A stretch of 64,000 bases of DNA from Bubalus kerabau (lineage: Eukaryota; Chordata; Mammalia; Artiodactyla; Bovidae). A program made the position numbers and the translations under genes. Of this stretch, positions 32,981-43,835 are shown in pieces. Within the stretch, counting starts at the first letter, position 1. Each line of letters starts with the position of its first letter. The DNA is taken from positions 64,054,501 through 64,118,500 of the forward strand of contig NC_073628.1 in NCBI RefSeq assembly GCF_029407905.1. Reading direction: 5' to 3'. The notes below the pieces were generated by a model, which did not search any database, had not been told where the DNA came from, and saw only the letters and a program-made list of their open reading frames with translations.

Positions 32981-34456
32981 GCTGTCGTTTAGTCACTAAG
33001 TCATGTCCGATTCTTTGTGACCCCATTGGGCTGCAGCATGCCAGGCCTCCCTGTCCTTCAGCATTTCTTGAAACTTGCTGAAACTCATGTCCCCTGAGTC
33101 AGTGATCCCATCCAACCCTCTGATCCTCTGTCACCCAATTCTCTTCCTGCCTTCAATCTTTCCCAGCATCAGAGTATTTTCCAATGAGTCAACTCTGCTC
33201 ATCAGGTGGCCAAAATATTCGTGCTTCAGGCTGAGCGTGTCCCTCTATTGAATATTCAGAATTAGGTTCCTTTAGGATTGACTGCTTTGAACTCCTTGCA
33301 GAGGATCCTAGTGCCTCTGAAAAGTCTTCTCCAACACCACAGGTCAAAAGCATCAATTCTTCTATGTTCAGCTTTCTTTATGGCCCAACTCTCACATCCA
33401 TCCATGACCACTGGGAAAACCATAGCTTTGATTAGTTGGACCTTTGTTGAAAAAGTAATGTCTCTGCTTTTCAATATGCTATCTAGGTTGGTCATAGCTT
33501 TTCTTCCAAGGAGTAAGCATCTTGTTTCATAGCTGCAGTCACCATCTGCAGTGATTTTGGAGCCCCCCTAAATAAAGTCTGTCACTGTTTCCACTGTTTC
33601 CCCATCTATTTGTCATGAAGTCATGGAACCAGATGCCATGATCTTAGTTTTCTGAATGTTGAGTTTTAAGCCAGCTTTTTCACTCTCCTCTTTCACCTTC
33701 ATTAAGAGGCTCTTTAGTTCCTTTTTGCATTCTGCCATTAAAGTGGTATCAATCTGCATATCTGAGGTTGCTGATCTTTCTCCAAGCAACCTTGATTCCA
33801 TTTTGTGATTCATCCAGCCCAACATTTCACATGATATACTCTGCATATAAGCTAAATAAGCAGGGTAACAATATACAGCCTTGACATCCTTCTTTCCCAA
33901 TTTTGAATGAGTTCATTTTCCCATGTCCAGTTGTACTGTTGCTTCTTGTTCTGTATACAGGTTTCTCAGGAGGCAGGTAATGTGGTCTGATATTCCCATC
34001 TTTTGAAGAATTTTCCACAGTTTGTTGTGATCCATATAGTCAAAGATGTTAGCATCATCAGTGAAACAAAAGTAGATGTTTTTCTGAAATTCTCCAGCTT
34101 TTTCTATGATCTAAAGGATGCTGGCAATTTGATCTCTGGTTACCCTCCCTTTTCTAAATCCAGCTTGAACATCTCGAAGTTCTCAGTTCATGTGCTGTTG
34201 AAGTCTAGTTTGGAGAATTTTGTGCATTACTTTGTTATCATGTGAAATGAGTGCAATCATGCATTAGTTTGAAAATTCTTTGACATTGCCTTTCTTTGGG
34301 ATTGAAATGAAAACTGACCTTTTCCAGTCCTATGACCACTGCTGAGTTTTCCAAATTTGCTGGCGTATTGAGTGCAGCACTCTCAGAGCATCATTTTTGA
34401 GGATTTGAAACAGCTCAGCTGGAATTCCATCACCTCCACTAGTTTTGTTTATAGTT
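32981..34456 (-). mobile_element. BovB LINE, antisense, ~1.5 kb
   Basis: Tail near 32981 (TTTAGTCACTAAGTCATG), then the 3' UTR, the reverse transcriptase on the minus strand from about 34018 to 33613 (MENSSKDGNIRP, KKDVKAVYCYP), and upstream text to TTTTGTTTATAG at about 34456. It is broken by many frameshifts. An apparent TTATAGTT direct repeat at its ends may be chance, because the right copy is BovB's own sequence. Confidence 0.88.
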
Positions 34457-35056
34457 GATAGTAGAGTCCTAATATTCTTTTGTAGGATCATACTGTTTTG
34501 TACCTATAAGCACTGGCTAAATGATCTCTCTGAGCCTTATTCTTTTCAATTCTATCAATAATTGAATGACTCTACATTTTAAAGTCCATCCCAAAATTTA
34601 AGTAAACGTCCATATGCCCACTTGATGCAATTTCATGAAGTCTTTTGCTCCTGCTGGTACATGTTGGCTAGATTCTCAGGTATTTTGAAGTATAGTTTAT
34701 TTACTCATGAATAGGACTGAGAAAGTCCACAGTGAAATTATGTTGTGGCTCAACCCTGGTCTCTGAGTTAGTGACTAAGAGGGAAGGTGTGAGCAGACAC
34801 TGTGTAATGGCTTATTTTGTACTATGAAGGGACACCTTTGCATTGTCTTCAAACAACGTGGCCCTTAGTAGAAAAGTGTGGTCTACCTTACCAGAACCGG
34901 AGGGTTCCAAGTGATCTAAAGATTCAAGATTCTCAGGGGCATAAACCCAGAAGTCCTCATTCCATGATTGAGGGTCCTGTTCTTTCTCAACAAATGCCCT
35001 GATCCAGCCATAGCAACCTACCTCAAATGAGAGTTCAAACTTCTTGGGAATCTGCT
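34457..35056. other. Unassigned sequence
   Basis: About 600 bp of mixed composition. The + strand frame 34817-35002 is short and unlike any protein I know. No repeat recognised. Confidence 0.5.
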
Positions 35057-35272
35057 ACTCTTGTTATTCAGTCACTAAGTCACATCTGAATCTTTGCCAC
35101 CTCATGAACTGCAGGATATCAGGCTTCCCTGTCCACCATCTCCCAGAGTTTGCTCAAACTTATGTCCATTAAGTTGGTGATGTCATCCAATCATCTCATC
35201 CTTTGTCTCCCCCTTTTCTTCCTACCTTCTGTCGTTTCCAGCATCACAGTCTTTTCCAATCAGTCTACACTT
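35057..35272 (-). mobile_element. BovB LINE 3' end fragment, antisense
   Basis: TTATTCAGTCACTAAGTCAC, CATCCAATCATCTCATCC and TTTCCAGCATCACAGTC mark the last ~215 bp of BovB. A Bov-tA follows immediately in the opposite orientation. Confidence 0.85.
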
Positions 35273-35475
35273 CTCTCATGGCTCACATAGTAAAGAATCT
35301 GCCTGCAGTGCAAGAGACCCGAATTTGATCTCTGGGTCAGGAAGATCCCCTGAAGAAGGGGATGGCTACCCACCCAAGTATTCTTTCCTGGAGAATTCCA
35401 TGGACAGAGGAGCCTGGCAGGCTGCAGTCCAGTGATTCACTAACAGTTGGACAGGGCTGAGCAACTTAGCAAGCA
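35273..35475 (+). mobile_element. Bov-tA SINE, sense
   Basis: A slightly truncated head (CTCATGGCTCACATAGTAAAG) with GGGTCAGGAAGATCCCC and the tail GGACAGGGCTGAGCAACTTAGC. Moderately diverged. Confidence 0.86.
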
Positions 35476-35595
35476 TTATTACGTTAGGGGCCCTTTTACT
35501 CAAATTTCTCTTCCCTCCGGCTAAAGTAAACCAGGTCCTCTTTAAATGCTACTATGGGGTCTTCTGGCCTCCACATTTGGCCATTAGCTGCTGAT
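35476..35595. other. Short unassigned spacer
   Basis: About 120 bp between two Bov-tA copies; nothing recognised. Confidence 0.4.
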
Positions 35596-35605
35596 TAATC
35601 ATGCT

Positions 35606-35829
35606 TGAGCATGCATGCTAAGTCATTTCAGTCATGTCTAATTCTGTGTGACCCTATGGACTGTAGCCCACAAGGCTCCTCTGTCCACAGGATTCTCCAG
35701 GCAAGAATACTGGAGTGAGTTGTTATGCTTACCTCCAGGGGATCTTCCCAACGCAAGGATCGAACCAGTGTCTCTTACATCTCCTGCATTGGCAAGCAGG
35801 TTCTTTAACATGAGCACACTGGGAAGCCC
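35606..35829 (-). mobile_element. Bov-tA SINE, antisense, with TSD
   Basis: A full antisense copy from GCATGCTAAGTCATTTCAG to the head complement ACACTGGGAAGCCC. A perfect 10-bp TSD TAATCATGCT lies at 35596-35605 and 35830-35839. Confidence 0.93.
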
Positions 35830-35941
35830 TAATCATGCTCGCCTTTACCTTATCTTTTTTCAAATGCATTATTTACACTCAGCAACCTAGTGCACTGTTG
35901 CTAACAGCATACCCTCCTCCACTGGAATTCCATCTCACCTT

Positions 35942-36600
35942 CAGTTCAGTTCAGTTCACTTACTCAGTCATGTTCGACTCTTTGTGACCCCACGGACTGC
36001 AGCATGCTAGGCTTCTATGTCCTTCACAAACTCCCAGAGTTTACCCAAACTCATGTCCATTGAGTCTGTGATGCCATCCAACCATCTCATCCTCTGTCAT
36101 CCCCTTCTCCTCCTGCTTTCAATCTTTCCCAGCATCAGGGTCTTTTCCAATCAAAAGACCCTTTGCACCAGGTGGTCAAAGGATTATAGCTTCAGCATCA
36201 GTCCTTCCAATTAATATTCAGGACAGATTACCTTTAGGATTGACTGGTTTGATTTCCTTGCAGTCCAAGGGACTCTTAAGAATCTTTTCCAACACCACAG
36301 TACAAAAGCATCAATTCTTCTGTGCCCAGCTTTCTTTATGGTCCAATTCTAACATCCATACACAACTACAAAAAAAAAAAAAAAAAAAAAAAACACACAC
36401 ACACATAGTTTTGACTAGATGGACCTTTGTTGGCAAAGTAATGTCTCAGCTTTTTAATATGCTGTCCAGATTGACTATAGCTTTTCTTCCAAGGAACAAA
36501 TGTCTTTTAATTTTATGGCTGCAGTCACTGTCTGGGGTGATTTTCAAGCCCAGGAAAATAAAGTCTGTCACTGTTTCCATTGTTTCCCCATCTATTTGCC
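35942..36600 (-). mobile_element. BovB LINE 3' end, antisense, with TSD
   Basis: The tail CAGTTCAGTTCAGTTCAC starts at 35942 and the copy is truncated at CATCTATTTGCC (36600). The TSD CCATCTCACCTT (35930-35941) and CCATCTCATCTT (36601-36612) has one C/T difference. Inside, the short A-run present in other copies has expanded into a poly-A plus CA microsatellite at 36370-36406. The protein frame is broken. Confidence 0.93.
36370..36406. repeat. (A)24(CA)n microsatellite within BovB
   Basis: An A-run of about 24 then CA repeats sits where other copies read CTACTGGAAAAACCATAGC. It arose after insertion by slippage at the AAAAA. Confidence 0.9.
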
Positions 36601-36612
36601 CCATCTCATCTT

Positions 36613-37241
36613 ACCACAGCCAAAATAACAATTGCAAGTCTTCCTTATACTAGGTCCTATCTGTGTTGTCTTCATTAGTGATGATGGTGTCCTTATGGTC
36701 AGGGAGTTAGTAGGTGATCCACCCTCAACATCCCATCCTATCCCAAGATAGAAAGCTATACCATGGAACTGGAAATAAAAGTTAAGTGTGGAACTTCAGA
36801 AAAATCTTAAAGTATTTTATCTTGGCATCTGCTTTCTCATCCTGCACAGGATGAGTTTGGAACAGGCTTGGACAGAGAGAGAATCTGGAGTAAGTTACAG
36901 TTCTGAACAAGGCTTATGCTAATGCCACAGAGAAAGAAATGGAAAGAGCTGAGAAAGTCCTTTAGAATGACCCTGCTTTCTGTAAAGAGACTGATATTCA
37001 TACTCCCAGATCAACAGTCATAGGTATGGACTTCCCAAGAAAAAGTGACACTTCATGAAGTGCCTCTTTTCAGAGGAGGCATTTTCTGAGGAGAGCTGAT
37101 GCTAGCAATATTCACAAATCGTGAGGAAATAATCCCTCAGTCTTGGAGACAAATGTGGTAATGCATCAAATAATCAACATCAGAGATAAAGGGAGTTTGC
37201 AGGTTACCTACAGTGCTGCTGTAAGCAGAAGAGAAAAATAT
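36613..37241. other. Unassigned sequence
   Basis: About 630 bp without a recognisable gene or repeat; less AT-rich than much of the window. Confidence 0.5.
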
Positions 37242-37253
37242 TATATGTTCAAC

Positions 37254-37372
37254 TTTTATTTTGGAGGTACCATGTGGCTTGCAAGTTTCTTATTTCCCCA
37301 ACCAGGGATCAAATCCAGGCCCCAGAAGTGGAAGTGGAGAGTTGTAACCACTGGACCAACAGGGAATTGCCA
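37254..37372 (-). mobile_element. CHR-type tRNA-derived SINE, antisense, with TSD
   Basis: The antisense of a cetartiodactyl CHR-like SINE: GGTACCATGTGGCTTGC, TTTCCCCAACCAGGGATCAAA, CCACTGGACCAACAGGGAA. This family predates the ruminants. A TSD of about 12 bp, TATATGTTCAAC (37242-37253) and TATACGTTCAAT (37373-37384), has two C/T differences, in keeping with its age. Confidence 0.85.
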
Positions 37373-37433
37373 TATACGTTCAATTTTAACAGTTTGGTTT
37401 CATAGTTAATTATGCATTGTCTAAGTGTATGTA

Positions 37434-37645
37434 GGACTTCCCTGGTGGCTCAGATGGTAAAGTGTCTGCCTACAATGTGGGAGACCCGGGTTCAATCGCT
37501 GGGTAGGGAAGATCCTCTAGAGAAGGAAAGGACAACCCACTCCAGTGTTCTTGCCTGGAGAATCCCATGGATGGAGGAGCCTGGTAGGCTACAGTCCATG
37601 GACTTGCAAAGAGTAGGATGCGACTGAGTGACTAAACTTTCACTT
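37434..37645 (+). mobile_element. Bov-tA SINE, sense, fairly young
   Basis: GGACTTCCCTGGTGGCTCAG, an intact B-box-like GGGTTCAATCG, and the core and tail through GCGACTGAGTGACTAAAC, then TTTCACTTTTA. It is close to consensus and retains several CpGs. Confidence 0.9.
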
Positions 37646-39786
37646 TTATTTTCTTCTCAGTGTATGTGAACTACAAGAAGTTAGATATGGTTGAAGAGCT
37701 CAGCAGAGAAACTTGGACAGAAAATAAGGTTTTAGGTTTATAAATGTAATAGTTGTTATTTGGTTTAGGTGAATTCGACAAGGAACAATCCATAGGTTAA
37801 TGATGTTGTGGCAAATACTAATATTTAAGCACAAAGAAAGAAGAGCATGGGAAGTCACCTGTGGGTGAGCAAGATAGTTATAGAGGAAAACCAAGATTCC
37901 CATCCTTAGGCTTATTCAAATGCCAGAGGTTTGATATTCAAATAAGAGTTATAATTCATTATAACTTATTTAAGACAACTTTAATAATGCTCTATGTTTT
38001 TGCTAAAATTAGAATAAATGAAAGATAGTAAGATATACTTTGCAACTTGAAAAAGAAGTTCTTAAATTTGGTTCTTCAGAAAAATCTTATTTTATTTTTA
38101 ATAAATTTCTATAACTCTGACAGCTATTTCCCATTTTATGAGAAAAATATGCCTGTGTATTTTTATAAGCCATTACTTGTATTACACATATATTTTATAA
38201 GCTTAAAAAGTGTTCCAATTATGACTAATAAATGGAAGTGGTTAAAAAAAAATAAAAATAAATGGAAGTGGTTAAATGAAATAAATGCACATAAAACCCT
38301 TCATAGATTTTGGTTACATTTTAGTTCTAGGTATGCCTATGAATAAGATGTTCATTTCTATTAATCCTTTGCTTTTTGGTATCAAAGTAATATAAGTAAC
38401 TAAGCAAATAGGGACTAATAAAACCATTAAACCAATAAACATAAAAAGCAAATAAAGGTACAAATACTTCTATCAGAAACTCATATAACTCCCTAGATTA
38501 TACTGCTAAATTCTGGCTTAAATACAGTAACCTCATAAGCACAATTTCTCATGCTGGCTAACAAGACCATGAACAGACATTTTCATCTGTTTAAACTAAT
38601 ATTATCATTTTAAATTGAAGTCCAATGCACAGACTATACACAACATTAAAGTTTTCCTGTCTTTTGAGGTCAGGTACTACTTTTATTTCATTTAATTTTG
38701 TGCTCTGCGATAGACATTTGTTAAATTCCCTATATCCAACCTTCCTTTCCTACGGAACTTTGCTATTCAAGTTCGGGTACAAGTTTGTGCTATGTTATGT
38801 ATTAACTCTGTCCCCATTCATACAAAAAGTTAATTGGACCAAGAGTGGTACGTTATTGCAAACACTCAAGTCCTTGGACAGTCTTACTCTTAATCTTTTG
38901 ATAATTTGAACTAAAAAAAACTTAGATGCGATTAGATGAATTGTATTTGTATTATATTATATTGTACAATTAATTCATTTAACCTACAATTAGGTTTAGA
39001 GCAGTGTGCATGATAATGTGAGAGGAAACAGACACTTAAGAAGGGTTGCTGGTAGAGGAAAATAAGATAACAGAACATGAAGCCATTTGTTGTAAGAAAG
39101 TGTTCTTGCTTCTTGCTATTCTAATAGTTTAGTTCTATTTAGTTCCTTTTTCTCCTCTATTTTTTTCTTTTCTTGCATGAATGTTATTAAAACAAACATT
39201 TATTTGCATAAATATCCTCCCTTTACTCAAAATACTTTTAGTGGTTTCTGTTCTTTGCAATAGGTGTGCTATATTTAGAGGCACTGCTGAAGTTTAAAAA
39301 AGCTAAACTATGAACAAAAATTCTCTCAAACATTTGCAATTCATTTTTATATGAAGTAGTTGAGAGTGGGATGCAAAAAGTTCACAGAAGACTTTACTAG
39401 AAAACCATTTATAACAGCTGTCTAAGCGAAACAGGTAATGACACTCATTATTGGAACGGGGGAAAAAGACATAATATCAATAAAAACTAGATAAAAACAT
39501 CAGAGTGAGCTATACATTAAACTGGGACTTTGATGAATTATTATGGAAAGGAGAAGAGGATGTGTGTGAGTTTAAAGGTAAATGTAAGCAAAGACTCAAC
39601 TGAGAAAAGGTATAAGAAATAGCAAATATTTAATTTGGTGCAGAATAGAAAGCATCACTGAAAACCTCTTATAGAAGATAAAAGATCATATACATTTGCT
39701 ACTAGAGAATGGTGGCCTTTGGATGTTAGTCTTAGAAAGCTGAACTTCATGTAATAGAAAAGAGGGCTACCATGATAAACTAGATT
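37646..39786. other. Unassigned AT-rich sequence
   Basis: About 2.1 kb with no gene or family repeat. A 20-bp word AATAAATGGAAGTGGTTAAA occurs twice in tandem near 38228-38277. Confidence 0.5.
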
Positions 39787-40120
39787 CTTATTGTTACTGT
39801 AATAAATTGCCTGTAACATGATGATTTAAAACAGAAAACAAATTATTATCTTCACGTTCTGAAAGTCAGAAGTGCAAAATCAGATTAACTGGGCTAAAAT
39901 CAGTGTCTGCAGGTCTGCTTTCATTCTGGAGGCTCCAGGGAAGAAACAATGACTTTTTCTGCCTCTAAGAACCACCTCCATTCTTTGGCCAGTGGCTTCC
40001 GCTTCTACCTGCAAAGACTTCAGTGTAGTATCTTCTCTTCTCTTTGACTTCTGTCTCAGTGCTGACATATTCATTGACTCTGATCACCTCGCTTGTGACC
40101 CATATGATTACATTTGCTGT
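39787..40120 (-). mobile_element. MaLR-type LTR fragment (old endogenous retrovirus-like)
   Basis: Antisense of an ERVL-MaLR (MLT1-like) LTR: TTACTGTAATAAATTGCC, GATTTAAAACAGAAAAC, TTCTGAAAGTCAGAAGTGC, TCTGGAGGCTCCAGGG, ATGATTACATTTG. Only LTR sequence is present, with no internal genes. It is strongly diverged, so it predates the ruminant repeats. A BovB begins right at its right edge. Confidence 0.72.
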
Positions 40121-40125
40121 TGATA

Positions 40126-40830
40126 TTATTGCTCAGTTGCTCTGTTGTGTCTGACTCTTTGTGACCCCATGGACTGCAGCACGCCAGGCTTCCCTGTCTT
40201 TCACAATCTCTTGCAGCTTGCTCAAACTCATGTCCATTGAGTCAGTGATGTCAACCAAACATCCCCTTCTCCTCCTGCCTTCAATCTTTCCCAGCATCAG
40301 GGTCATTTCCATTGAATCAGCTCTTCGCATCAGGTGGCCAAAATATTGAAGCTTCACTTGCAGCATCATCCTTCCAATGAATATTCAAAGTTGATTTCCT
40401 TTAGGATTGTCTGTCTTGATGCCTTTGCTATCCAAGAGACTCTCAAGAGTCTTCTCCAGCACAATAGTTTGAAAGTATCAGTTCTTCAGTGCTCAGCCTT
40501 TATGGTCCAGCTCTCACATCCATACATGACCAGTGGAAAATCCATAGCTTTGACTGTGTGGACCTTTGTCAGCAAAATGATGTCTCTGCTTTTTAATACA
40601 CTATCTAGGTTTGTCATAGCTTTTCTTCCAAGGAGCAAGCATCTTTTAATTTTATGGCCACAGTCAGCATCCGTATTGATTTTGCAGCCCAAGAAAATAA
40701 AGTCTGTCACCATTTCCATTTTTTCCCCTTCTATTTGCTATGAAGTGATGAGACCAGATGCCATAATCTTATTTTTTTTTTAATATTGAATTTTAAGCCA
40801 GCTTTTTCACTCTCCTCTTTCACCTTCATT
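40126..40830 (-). mobile_element. BovB LINE 3' end, antisense
   Basis: GCTCAGTTGCTCTGTTGTG, CCAGCATCAGGGTC, CAATGAATATTC and AGCTTTGACTGTGTGGACC; truncated at CACCTTCATTATGAT. Minus-strand frame 40486-40719 (TDFIFLGCKINTDADCGHKIKR, then YGCESW) is the late reverse transcriptase, with breaks. Confidence 0.9.
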
Positions 40831-40941
40831 ATGATATACACAATACATGGACATCACACATATATATCAAGTTGGCCATAAAATGAATCATCACACAGAA
40901 TTTCCATCAAAATTCCCCAAAGAGTTTTTGTAATCATAGAC

Positions 40942-41050
40942 ATAATTATATTATTTTTTAAGTATAAAAGCTAAGGAACTAGATTAGCTAAATCATATAA
41001 TTATACTATTTTTTAAGTATAAAACCTAAGGAACTAGATTAGCTAAGATA
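40942..41050. repeat. Tandem duplication, 55-bp period, within L1
   Basis: Two copies of a block containing TTTTTTAAGTATAAAA and CTAAGGAACTAGATTAGCTAA, offset by 55 bp, with only a few differences. The L1 has one such region, so this is a later local duplication. Confidence 0.88.
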
Positions 41051-41409
41051 GTTTTGATAAAAACTAAGTGTAAGGAGTCACTTTACCTATTTTCAAGACT
41101 TACTATATAGCTATTGTAATCAAGACTCTGATAATGTGAGAGGGACAGACACATACATAGATTTAAGGAACTTAATTGTAAATAGACATTCAAATGTACA
41201 CTTGACCAAAGATAGACTTTTCAAACTTTGTAAGAGGTAGTGAAGCAAATGAACATATACAGGTAAAAAAATAAAACGAGAGAACCTCAACATAAGGCTT
41301 ATAGACAGCAATTAACTACTAATATCACAGAGTTAAATGTAAAATGTCAAACTATAAAACATTTTTTAGAAAAATACAAGAAAAAATTTAGTTAGACAAA
41401 AACTCTAAC

Positions 41410-41609
41410 AGGCTTCCCTTGTGGCTCATACAGTAAAGAATCTGCCTACCAGTACAGGGGACGCAGGTTCAATCCCTGGGTCAGGAAGATCCCCTGGAGA
41501 AGGGAATGGCTACCCACTCCAGTATTTTTGCCTGGAGAATTCCGTGGACAGAGGAGTCTGGTGGGCTACAGTCCATGGGATCACAGAGTTGGAAACAAGT
41601 GAGCAATTA
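41410..41609 (+). mobile_element. Bov-tA SINE, sense, within L1
   Basis: Head GGCTTCCCTTGTGGCTC, GGTTCAATCCCTGGGTCAGG, core GAAGGGAATGGC and a degenerate tail AAACAAGTGAGCAATTAAC. L1 text continues on both sides. Confidence 0.88.
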
Positions 41610-42682
41610 ACAAATAGCTCTTAAACTTAGTATAATACCAAAAACCTGATCCACAATAGGAAAATCTGATAAATTAAACTTCATGAAAATAACTTTTCCT
41701 CTATGAAAGAACCTGTTAAGGTAATGAATAGACAAGAAACACATCGGGACAAATATCAGCACACATTATATTCAGCAAAGGCCTAGTACTTTGGAGATAT
41801 TTAAAAAAAAAACTAAAATTTAACAAACCATACAATTCAACTACAATATGGACAAAGAAATGAAGCAACATTTAACAGAAGATATATAGATGACAAATAA
41901 GTACATGAAAATATATTCAATATCATTAGCCATTAAAGGAATGCAAATTACAATCATAGCGAGATACCACAACATGCATATCTGAATAGCTAAAAAATAA
42001 AAAAATACCACTAACTGTTGGTGTTTATCACTTAAAACATTGCTGGTAGGGATGTAAAATGGTGCAAACACTTTGGAAACCACTTTGGTAGATTCTGAAA
42101 AGAGGGAACATACAGTTAACAGATGACCTAGTAATTGAAATCTTGGGTATTTATTGTATAAAAGCAAAGACTTCAGTTCACACAAAAATGTACACAAATA
42201 TTTATAGTAACTTCATTTGAAATAGCCCACAACTGGAGACAATCCAAATTTTTTGAACAGGTAAATGTCTAAAGCAATTCTAGCATATGTCTAACACTGA
42301 ATATTACTCAGTAATAAAAAGAAATATTATTCATACACATGACAGCCTGCATGAATCTCCAGAGATTTAGGCTAAACAACAACAACAACAACAAAGCAGT
42401 TCCAAAAGTCTGCATACCCTATGATTCCATTTATAAAACACTTATGAAACTACCTAATTACAGAGCTAGACAACAGATTAGTGGTTGTCAGAGATTCGGA
42501 GAAGTAGGTGGGATGAAGCCTTGGCTGGAAGGAAGTGGGTGTGGTTATAAAAGGGCAGCATGAGGGGCCCTGGAGCTGATGGCAATGTTTGGTCTTTACT
42601 GAATTAGTGTAAACATCCTGGATGTGATATTGTGCCACAGTTTTGCAAAAAGTTACCATTAGGGGAAACTGGGTAAGGGAGT

Positions 42683-42882
42683 GGGCTTCCCAGATGGCAC
42701 AGGAGTTAAGTATTCACCTGCCAGTGCAGAAGTGGGTTTGATCCCTGAGTCAGGAAGATTCCCCTGGAGGAGGAAATGGCAACCCACTGAAGTATTCTTG
42801 CTTGGAAAATCCCATGGACAGAGGAGCCTGGTAGACTATGGGGTCACAAAGAGTTGGACGTGACTGAGCCTGCACACATGAG
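42683..42882 (+). mobile_element. Bov-tA SINE, sense, within L1 3' end
   Basis: GGGCTTCCCAGATGGCACAG, GGGTTTGATCCCTGAGTC and GAGTTGGACGTGACTGAGC. Flanks GGGTAAGGGAGT and GAGTAAAGGTGC look like a decayed TSD. Confidence 0.87.
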
Positions 42883-43013
42883 TAAAGGTGCACAGGATTT
42901 TAGTTTCTGAATTATTTTTTCCCAATAGCTGTAAATTAACAATCATGTTAAAATACAAAGATCTGTTAGAAAAACAACAAAAAATAATCATCTAAAATTA
43001 AATAATCAGCATG

Positions 43014-43272
43014 GTGCTACTGCTAAGTCACCTCAGTCATGTCCGACTCTGTGTGACCCCATAGACGGCAGCCCACCAGGCTCCGCCGTCCCTGGGATTC
43101 TCCAGGCAAGAATACTGGAGTGGGTTGCCATTTCCTTTTCCAATGCATGAAAGTGAAAAGTGAAAGTGAAGTCGCTCAGTCGTGTCCGACTCTAGCGACC
43201 CCGTGGACTGCAGCCTACCAGGCTCCTCCGTCCATGGAATTTTCTAGGCAAAAGTACTGGAGTGGGGTGCCA
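43014..43272 (-). mobile_element. Bov-A2 SINE, antisense, CpG-rich and young-looking
   Basis: Both monomers and the linker are close to consensus and many CpGs survive: GACGGCAGCCC, GCCGTCCC, AGTCGCTCAGTCGTGTCCG, TAGCGACCCCGTGG. Because methylated CpGs decay quickly, this is probably among the most recent insertions in the window. I could not fix its TSD. Confidence 0.92.
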
Positions 43273-43366
43273 GTAGTTCTCAGTAATCTCCTTGGGAGAA
43301 TTCTGGATATGTTGGACATCCGGGATGCTATTCCTTTAAGTAATAAACAAATGCTTAAATATGTTG

Positions 43367-43493
43367 ATTGTTGTTATTCAGTTGCTCAGTTGTGTTTAGT
43401 CTTTGCTACCCCAAGGACTACAGCATGTCAAGCTTCCTTGTCTTTCACTATCTCCCAGAATTTGCACAAATACATGTCCATTGATTTGATGAT
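43367..43493 (-). mobile_element. BovB LINE 3' tip, antisense
   Basis: TTGTTATTCAGTTGCTCAG, CTACAGCATGTCAAGC and CATGTCCATTGATTTGATG: only the last ~130 bp of BovB, quite diverged. Confidence 0.8.
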
Positions 43494-43690
43494 TATTCTT
43501 CCTAACTTAATGTTTCAAAGACATAGCTTATTAAAATAAACAGACATTTCTAGATGAATTTTTTATTTTATCTACAATTTGCACTTCTTTGAAAATATAA
43601 TGAGTAAAGCAACCTTGTATGTAGCATAATGCTCAGAGAAATGCGTACATTGTTTTATACCTTTAATAGAAATTTGAGAAAATTTTTAAA
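43494..43690. other. Unassigned AT-rich spacer
   Basis: About 200 bp between a BovB tip and an L1 fragment; nothing recognised. Confidence 0.4.
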
Positions 43691-43835
43691 GAATCTATAT
43701 TCTTTTTATTTTGTAATTGCAATATAACTGACATAGTAGTTTCAGGTGTACAACATAATAGTTCAGTATTTGGGTATCTAGAGATGATTACTACAATTAA
43801 GTACAGTTAACATGAATTTTAGCATCAGTTTTCTA
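43691..43835 (-). mobile_element. L1 3' UTR fragment, antisense
   Basis: AATTGCAATATAACTGACATAG, GTTTCAGGTGTACAACATAATAG and GAGATGATTACTACAATTAAG match the antisense 3' UTR of older L1s. Short and diverged. Confidence 0.7.

Larger units (their letters stand above)
40880..42974 (+). mobile_element. Old sense L1 LINE 3' portion, long but degenerate
   Basis: Sense L1 ORF2 remnants in order: TTTCCATCAAAATTCCCC, TTCAAGACTTACTATATAGC, AGCGAGATACCACAACATGC, CATTGCTGGTAGGG, GAATATTACTCAGTAATAAAAAG, ATGATTCCATTTATAAAAC and a 3' UTR near GGGGAAACTGGGTAAG. It is full of stops. It is interrupted by Bov-tA copies at 41410-41609 and 42683-42882 and contains an (AAC)n run near 42376-42394. Confidence 0.82.

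Noticed and set aside
32969..34459. TTATAGTTTAT / TTATAGTTGAT as a TSD for the BovB
   Set aside because: The right-hand copy overlaps normal BovB sequence (TTTGTTCATAGTGATG in the other copies), so the match may be coincidence or microhomology.
34817..35002. Short + strand frame in unique sequence (61 residues)
   Set aside because: Short, no recognisable domain, no evident splice sites or promoter; expected by chance in 64 kb.
37434..37645. tRNA-like sequences in Bov-tA heads
   Set aside because: These SINE heads derive from a tRNA and keep B-box-like words, but they cannot fold a full cloverleaf and are attached to BovB-derived tails. They are not tRNA genes.
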